Assembly (NCBI GenBank): GCA_949358305.1
Contig: OX442316.1
Coordinates: 17,856,001 to 17,920,000 of the forward strand
Reading direction: 5' to 3'
DNA length: 64,000 nucleotides
Source of the DNA: Strigamia acuminata
Lineage: Eukaryota; Arthropoda; Chilopoda; Geophilomorpha; Linotaeniidae
Position 1 is the stretch's first letter. The number at the start of each line of letters is the position of its first letter. The notes under the pieces were generated by a model, which worked only from the letters and a program-made list of their open reading frames with translations, was not told the DNA's origin and searched no databases. Positions 60,001 through 64,000 of the stretch are shown piece by piece. Both the position numbers and the translations under genes were made by a program.

Positions 60001-63000
60001 TAAGGTTTTGTGGTGATCGGTATTTCCTCTGGAATGGAAACGAATATTTATGATTGTAAACATATATGATTGTACCATATATATTTTTATACCGATTTTA
60101 CTACAGCCGAGCAGTTCAATGCGCAAACTGATTCTATGAATCCAATCGGTCGGTAGAATTTTGATGAATTTGGCAAATACGGGAACGGGGAATAAATTCA
60201 CTTTCAAACTCCTCTGATCAACGTTTCCAATAAAAACTTTCTAAAATTAAAAAAATTAAAATTAAATAAAGATGAAATAATTTATTTATTTTTATTTATT
60301 TACAGTTTTGCCATCTTGTTGAATGGTTTGCCAATTAACTCCGTCCGAGCTGTACATGACTTCAAAATGCGTGACCCATTCCTTGGACGTTGAACTACCC
60401 TGCGTTATAATCCCGGTAATTTCCATAACTTCCAACATTTCTACCTAAAACCGAGTAAAAAAAATAAAAATCGATTTAAATCATTCCACTCAGTTTATAC
60501 TTGTATCCACTCGTGACTGGTGATCACTTCGGGGCTCCACGCAACTCTGCCGTTCAGTCTGGCGCCTTTACCGTCCACATTCTCGTGCAGGTAAGACGAA
60601 GCTGTGATTTGGTTATCATTAATCGATCCATCTTCCAGACCCAATTTTGCATCGCACTCTAAAAACAAAAAAAAATTACACTATCGCAAATGTAAAAAAG
60701 AAAATCGGTGAGCAAATTACCCGGTTTTTCGCATTGGCAATTGAATTGAACTTCGAATGCTGGACATTTACTTTGATCCGACATTGAACACTCGAATCCG
60801 TTTTGAGTAGTGCACAACACGTTTTCAAATTCGTCCGACGGGTTCATTGTTGCCACCTCGCGGCAATTAACGTCGATTATGTCGGTGTCTTCGCAGAACG
60901 AGAACTGCTTCCTCAATGAAGATTTATCCGTCTCACCGCCGTCGGTTCTCATCCAGACGGACCATCCCGGAGTGGTGCATTCGACAGGCGGCATTTTCAA
61001 CTCCGGATATCCCGTTGTAGTTGGTAGATTTTTGTCTATTCAAATAAATGAACAACATCAAAAGAAATAAGAGAAAAATTACAATTCAACGAACCGCAAT
61101 CGCAGAACAATCGTATTTCGTAATCGCGGCAAATAGGGTCCGGGCTCTGAAGACTGTTCTCGCACGTCAAACCGGTGGAAACGGAACAGTGCACAACGTC
61201 GCCCGTCGTCGACGCCAATTGATGAGTTTTAGCATCGCGACATTCTATCGCAGTCACGTATTCCAACGGGCACAAATCGTCGGATCCCTAAAAACGCAAA
61301 AACATTATTTACGGTAAATAAAAAAAAAATTTTTTTTTACTTCAACAAGATCTTTCACAATTTCGTAGTCGCCGCCATTTTCAAAGGTCGGATGGTAACT
61401 GTTAATCCATTCGGACCAATGCGACATGTTGTTGCATTCTTTTACGAGTGGTTTAGGTGGCTGTGGAGTGGTCGTTGTCGTTTGCGAGCGGGGCACACAT
61501 GGCTCGCCGACGCAATTCAACTTGCCGTCGAGACAATGGCTACAAAATTCAATTATAACGTAAAATTCAATTAAGGTGCAATTACGATTGCAAACATACC
61601 ATGATTGGCACGGCAAAACAACATCTTCGTCGGTAATTCTTTCTCCTTCGTGATATCTCACTCCGTTGATGATGCTGCAAGGTTGTCGTACGCATTCTTC
61701 CTTCGGTATGCACTTAAACTCTTCGTCGTCCTTATAAATCTCATCCGCGCTGCAATCCGGTGGGTCGCATCCTTCCACGCACATCTCGTCTTTGCAAGTC
61801 GTCGCTAATTCTTTGTAGATGAATTCCGTTTCACACGTTGTCTTTGGACAAGTAGACATGCACGGAGTGTATTTATCACATTCGCGGCACTGAATTGCTG
61901 AAAATATATCAAAAAATTAATTTTTTTGTTTTAAAAGTGAATTTTAAACTCACGGCAAAGTTCTTGCGAGCGCCACGCTATTGGTTTTCCGACTATGCTG
62001 CATTCTTGAGCGTACGTGGCAATGGCGGTGCAAGTGCATTCACAATCGTTGCCGATATCGCAGCCGCAAGTATCGGATATACAACTATAAAAAATAAAAA
62101 TAAAAAATAAAAAAGTTGAGTTTTTTTATTTTAATTTTTTAATTTTATAATTTTTTTGTTAATTTTTTTTACTTTTCCAAGAATGGTTCGACAGGAACAT
62201 CGGAGTGACACGCGCTGAACAGTTCGGATTTGAGCACGCCGCACTTTTTCTCCGCCCAGGCCACCTTTTGCGGATTCACTTTGCAGTTGTCTTTAACGGG
62301 CTCGGAGCTCGTACAGTAGTTGTGCACGCGCCAACTGTCGGCGAAATCCATCGGTCGAGCCAACACGGGGCCGCCCAACGGAGATCGAAAATCGTTCATC
62401 GAGTCGTCGTTGAAATCGCCGCACAATCCGGTCACCTGTCGCGGTAATTCTCGCGTTATTTCAATTTTAACCGGACAATAATAATCGAATTATTCACCCC
62501 GCTCTTCCATTTTGATTGCAGTTTGATGTAAACTCGTGTTCCGTGGTCCCAATAGAGCGTCACGCCAACATCGGTGTGTACTACGACAAAAAGTCCCACT
62601 TTATGGACGATAAAGCGAGAATTTGCCTCTGGTTCTGGGATCGGCTCGTTTTTAGATAAACGCAGTTTTTCATCGCCTGCAAAATCAATAATAATTAGTA
62701 ATTATTAAAATATAAAATTTTTTTTCTTTGTATTTTGAACCGAGAATAAAAGTAGACGACGTGAAGCACGTAGTTTGGGCGTCTCCGCACGGAATGGCTT
62801 CAATGTTGATCGTAAATTGCGCGTTCGAGTCGAGCGAACCCTGAGCCAAAGTGTATTCGCACTCGCCGACAAATTCAAACATTCGGCCGTCGAATGTTTT
62901 CACGTGAGTCTCTCCCCACGCGTAACAAATTCCGGGACATTCGCGTTTTTCGCACTTCCAGCGAGCGTTGTCGCACAAACTGAATGAAAATCTCAAACAT

Positions 63001-64000
63001 TTTACACATTCACGACCTCAACTTTGATACTATACACCTTACCATAAATTACAATCTTGTAGCATCGTTTCATTCGGTTCGTAAGTACGATCATTGTGAT
63101 GACACGGGCACTGGGAAGGTTTAATGCACGTTTTAGCCTTCGCGTCGTAAATATAACCGTCTTTGCATCTAAAATCAAATAAATTTCAAAATAAATTCGC
63201 TTCTCTTACAAATCTCGTTCGGCGTCACTCACTTGCAACCGGGTTTGCAACGAACGGTCGTACAAATCGGCGGCTTGTGGAAATTAGAGCAGGTGAGCGG
63301 ACATTCGACCAAACAATCCGTCGCTTCCATGTTGTCCGCATCTAAACACGAGCTCACTTGTTTGGATTTCAACGCTTCCATTCGTTCTTCGGGCGTTGCT
63401 ACTCGACATGCCCAAACGGCGTTTGCGCACGTGCTTATGTAAAACGAGAAAAAATATTTAACCGCACGAAAAAATTCGCTGCAATTAACGATAATTACCA
63501 CATTTGATCGTCGCGCACTTCGGAATATCCGGCCGGATATTGCTCCTCGTCAAACAAACAGGAACATTGCGATATTTCGATGCATTCGCCCTCCGAATTC
63601 AACGCCATCCCAAACGGGCAGTTACATCCTTCCACGCATTGGTCTTGGCATTTGCTGTTCGACGCAATGTCCACGCAACTTCTACTGCACGAAGAACTGC
63701 ATTGACTATAAACTTGTCCGCTAGGGCACGTCGTTTCTGAAAATCATCAAAGAAATGGTTTAAAAAAAATTTTTTCTTATATTTTCTGTCACATAAACAC
63801 ACCACACACGGAAACTTCTGATCTCCATTCAATGGTGGCTCCTTTTCTGGCACATATTGTGGCGTAGTCGGCAATGCTCGAACAATAGCAGCTTTCAGCT
63901 TGCGAATGTTTACACGTACACACGTCGTAGATGCAGTTGTTGATGTAGGGTTCGGGATCGACGGTGTCGTGACAATCTGGAGAGGAAAAGAGTAAATTTA
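47125..64000 (-). CDS. Hml: Hemocytin/hemolectin-like giant secreted protein, 5' end outside window
   Basis: A continuous series of several dozen minus-strand exons separated by introns mostly of 50-90 bp runs from the window edge to TAG at 47125-47127, with a minus-strand poly(A) signal at 47102-47107. Domain order from N to C: C8-TIL (tail of an upstream unit), TIL/VWC, VWD-C8-TIL-VWC, two WxxW, F5/8C, six WxxW, TIL-VWC, three WxxW, three F5/8C, WxxW, TIL-VWC-LDLa, VWD-C8-TIL, VWD-C8-TIL, several VWC-like repeats, and a C-terminal cystine knot. Mixing VWF/mucin D assemblies with discoidin domains is diagnostic of arthropod hemocytin/hemolectin, a hemocyte-secreted clotting and aggregation factor. 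The start codon and signal peptide lie beyond 64000. The WxxW array is strikingly long. Assignment to the family is secure; one-to-one orthology is inferred. Confidence 0.92.
48230..49460 (-). other. Hemocytin: VWC-like repeats
   Basis: Several exons code VWC-like modules ending in CCxxxxC patterns: [26 protein letters not shown] and [11 protein letters not shown]. This region corresponds to the C domains before the cystine knot in VWF-type proteins. Confidence 0.8.
49515..50640 (-). other. Hemocytin: VWD-C8-TIL unit with intact GDPH
   Basis: VWD begins [19 protein letters not shown], with the GDPH codons at 50609-50620, and has [15 protein letters not shown]8 contains [20 protein letters not shown] and ends [11 protein letters not shown] has [22 protein letters not shown] is the acid-triggered Asp-Pro autocleavage motif of mucin D4-type domains. 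Confidence 0.92.
50695..51820 (-). other. Hemocytin: VWD-C8-TIL unit lacking GDPH
   Basis: VWD begins [19 protein letters not shown] and includes [17 protein letters not shown]8 (51159 downward) is Cys-rich with [20 protein letters not shown] begins [22 protein letters not shown] replaces GDPH, and the calcium loop is altered (CGLFNKN). Confidence 0.9.
52135..52690 (-). other. Hemocytin: TIL, VWC and LDL-receptor class A module
   Basis: A TIL-type piece ([16 protein letters not shown]) and VWC ([14 protein letters not shown]) are followed by a recognisable LDLa module: [16 protein letters not shown], then [11 protein letters not shown] with the calcium-binding Asp/Glu pattern. An LDLa module at this place is not something I associate with hemocytins. 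Confidence 0.75.
52745..53040 (-). other. Hemocytin: WxxW domain 12
   Basis: [18 protein letters not shown] opens the unit, then [13 protein letters not shown] and the [11 protein letters not shown] ending. The first Trp of WxxW is replaced by Tyr, so this copy is diverged. It stands apart from the others, after the discoidin triplet. Confidence 0.8.
53095..55405 (-). other. Hemocytin: F5/8C domains 2-4 in tandem
   Basis: Three discoidin domains follow directly. They have [38 protein letters not shown] and [19 protein letters not shown], and endings [20 protein letters not shown] and [10 protein letters not shown]. Such domains bind phospholipid or glycans. Insect hemocytins normally carry two. 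Confidence 0.9.
55530..56825 (-). other. Hemocytin: WxxW domains 9-11
   Basis: Units open with [36 protein letters not shown] and [19 protein letters not shown], end with the [10 protein letters not shown] / [10 protein letters not shown] / [10 protein letters not shown] signatures, and are linked by Thr/Ser/Pro-rich segments likely to carry O-glycans. Confidence 0.88.
56870..57350 (-). other. Hemocytin: TIL-VWC insert
   Basis: [20 protein letters not shown] and later CFVEPGC mark a TIL followed by VWC, placed between WxxW 8 and 9. Confidence 0.75.
57365..60030 (-). other. Hemocytin: WxxW domains 3-8
   Basis: Six consecutive units open with [55 protein letters not shown] and [11 protein letters not shown]. 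Each has the internal IEC/VEC and closes with [CF]-x-DY/DF-[EKQ]-[IV]-x-x-x-C-x-C. Short Thr/Pro linkers (for example TTTPEP) separate several of them. Their mutual similarity indicates stepwise tandem duplication. Confidence 0.88.
60085..60660 (-). other. Hemocytin: F5/8C (discoidin) domain 1
   Basis: Landmarks are [56 protein letters not shown] and the closing [10 protein letters not shown]. The domain interrupts the WxxW series. Confidence 0.9.
60715..61440 (-). other. Hemocytin: WxxW domains 1-2
   Basis: Each has the start pattern W-S-x-W ([22 protein letters not shown]), a middle FC/LCP..I-x-C-R and an end pattern C-x-x-x-x-Q-x-x-x-C-x-D/A-[YF]-E-[IV]-x-[LF]-x-C-x-C. WxxW (mucin Cys-type) domains dimerise and stiffen gel-forming mucins. 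Confidence 0.88.
61440..61950 (-). other. Hemocytin: TIL and VWC
   Basis: A TIL-type module ([16 protein letters not shown] through CIPKEEC) and a short VWC ([15 protein letters not shown].. [11 protein letters not shown]) lead into a Thr/Pro-rich linker ahead of the first WxxW domain. Confidence 0.75.
61950..62996 (-). other. Hemocytin: VWD domain and C8
   Basis: The VWD opens [19 protein letters not shown], where the usual GDPH is GETH, and contains the calcium-loop signature [15 protein letters not shown]8 follows with [21 protein letters not shown] and ends in WRSQELC. Loss of GDPH predicts no autocleavage in this unit. Confidence 0.9.
63040..63442 (-). other. Hemocytin: Cys-rich TIL/VWC linker
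   Basis: Dense cysteines ([20 protein letters not shown] and [18 protein letters not shown]) follow the TIL pattern that precedes a VWD domain in VWF-like proteins. Confidence 0.75.
63502..64000 (-). other. Hemocytin: C8 remnant and TIL domain
   Basis: The first visible exons give a C8-type stretch ([20 protein letters not shown], then WRSEVSVC) and a TIL domain beginning [18 protein letters not shown] and ending EISQC. They close a VWD-C8-TIL unit whose VWD lies outside the window. Confidence 0.85.

Overview
This is eukaryotic (animal) DNA. It is AT-rich, its genes are split by very short AT-rich introns (mostly about 50-80 bp) with GT..AG borders, and it has TATA-poor, homopolymer-rich spacers and many non-coding repeats. 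The largest gene is a hemocytin/hemolectin-type clotting protein, a family best known from arthropods. Together with a LYPD6-like Ly6 protein and a ciliary coiled-coil protein it points to an invertebrate, probably an arthropod with compact introns (springtail, mite, crustacean or myriapod). The exact lineage cannot be fixed from the sequence alone.

Layout. 0-9 kb: mostly non-coding. It holds a lone last exon on the minus strand (587-745), a Ty1/copia reverse-transcriptase relic (about 2035-2100) and two near-identical intronless A20/AN1 zinc-finger genes (5279-5701 and 7763-8194, minus) inside a segmental duplication, separated by a 21-22 bp tandem array. 9-21 kb: a repeat-rich accessory block. 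It contains a 50-51 bp minisatellite that switches orientation near 12.0 kb to form a giant inverted repeat, a 551 bp element with about 62 bp terminal inverted repeats, a 21 bp array, a 33/33/35 bp higher-order array, a cluster of tRNA-like SINE heads, and several isolated coding-looking exons, some duplicated. 21-29 kb: a compact island of four intact genes: a TPH-type coiled-coil ciliary protein (+), PGAP3 (-), TYW4/LCMT2 (+) and a LYPD6-like Ly6 protein (-). 29-44.5 kb: a gene-poor interval with relics of hAT-like and pogo-like DNA transposons, a very clean 25 bp hairpin, and a few spliced-looking exons on the minus strand that may belong to one long-intron gene. 44.5-46.8 kb: N-myristoyltransferase (+). 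47.1 kb to the window edge: a giant minus-strand hemocytin-like gene, incomplete at its 5' end.

How the genes fit together. The intact genes are housekeeping or secretory-pathway functions (N-myristoylation, GPI-anchor remodelling, wybutosine tRNA modification, cilia) beside a secreted clotting/adhesion protein; no operon-like cooperation is implied. PGAP3 and the LYPD6-like gene are functionally linkable, because the latter looks GPI-anchored and PGAP3 remodels GPI anchors, but adjacency is probably coincidental. PGAP3 and TYW4 are divergent and about 400 bp apart, suggesting a shared promoter region. The most remarkable gene is the hemocytin-like one: the visible part alone carries about twelve WxxW (mucin Cys-type) domains, four F5/8C discoidin domains, three complete VWD modules, an LDLa module and a C-terminal cystine knot, and only the last VWD keeps the GDPH autocleavage motif.
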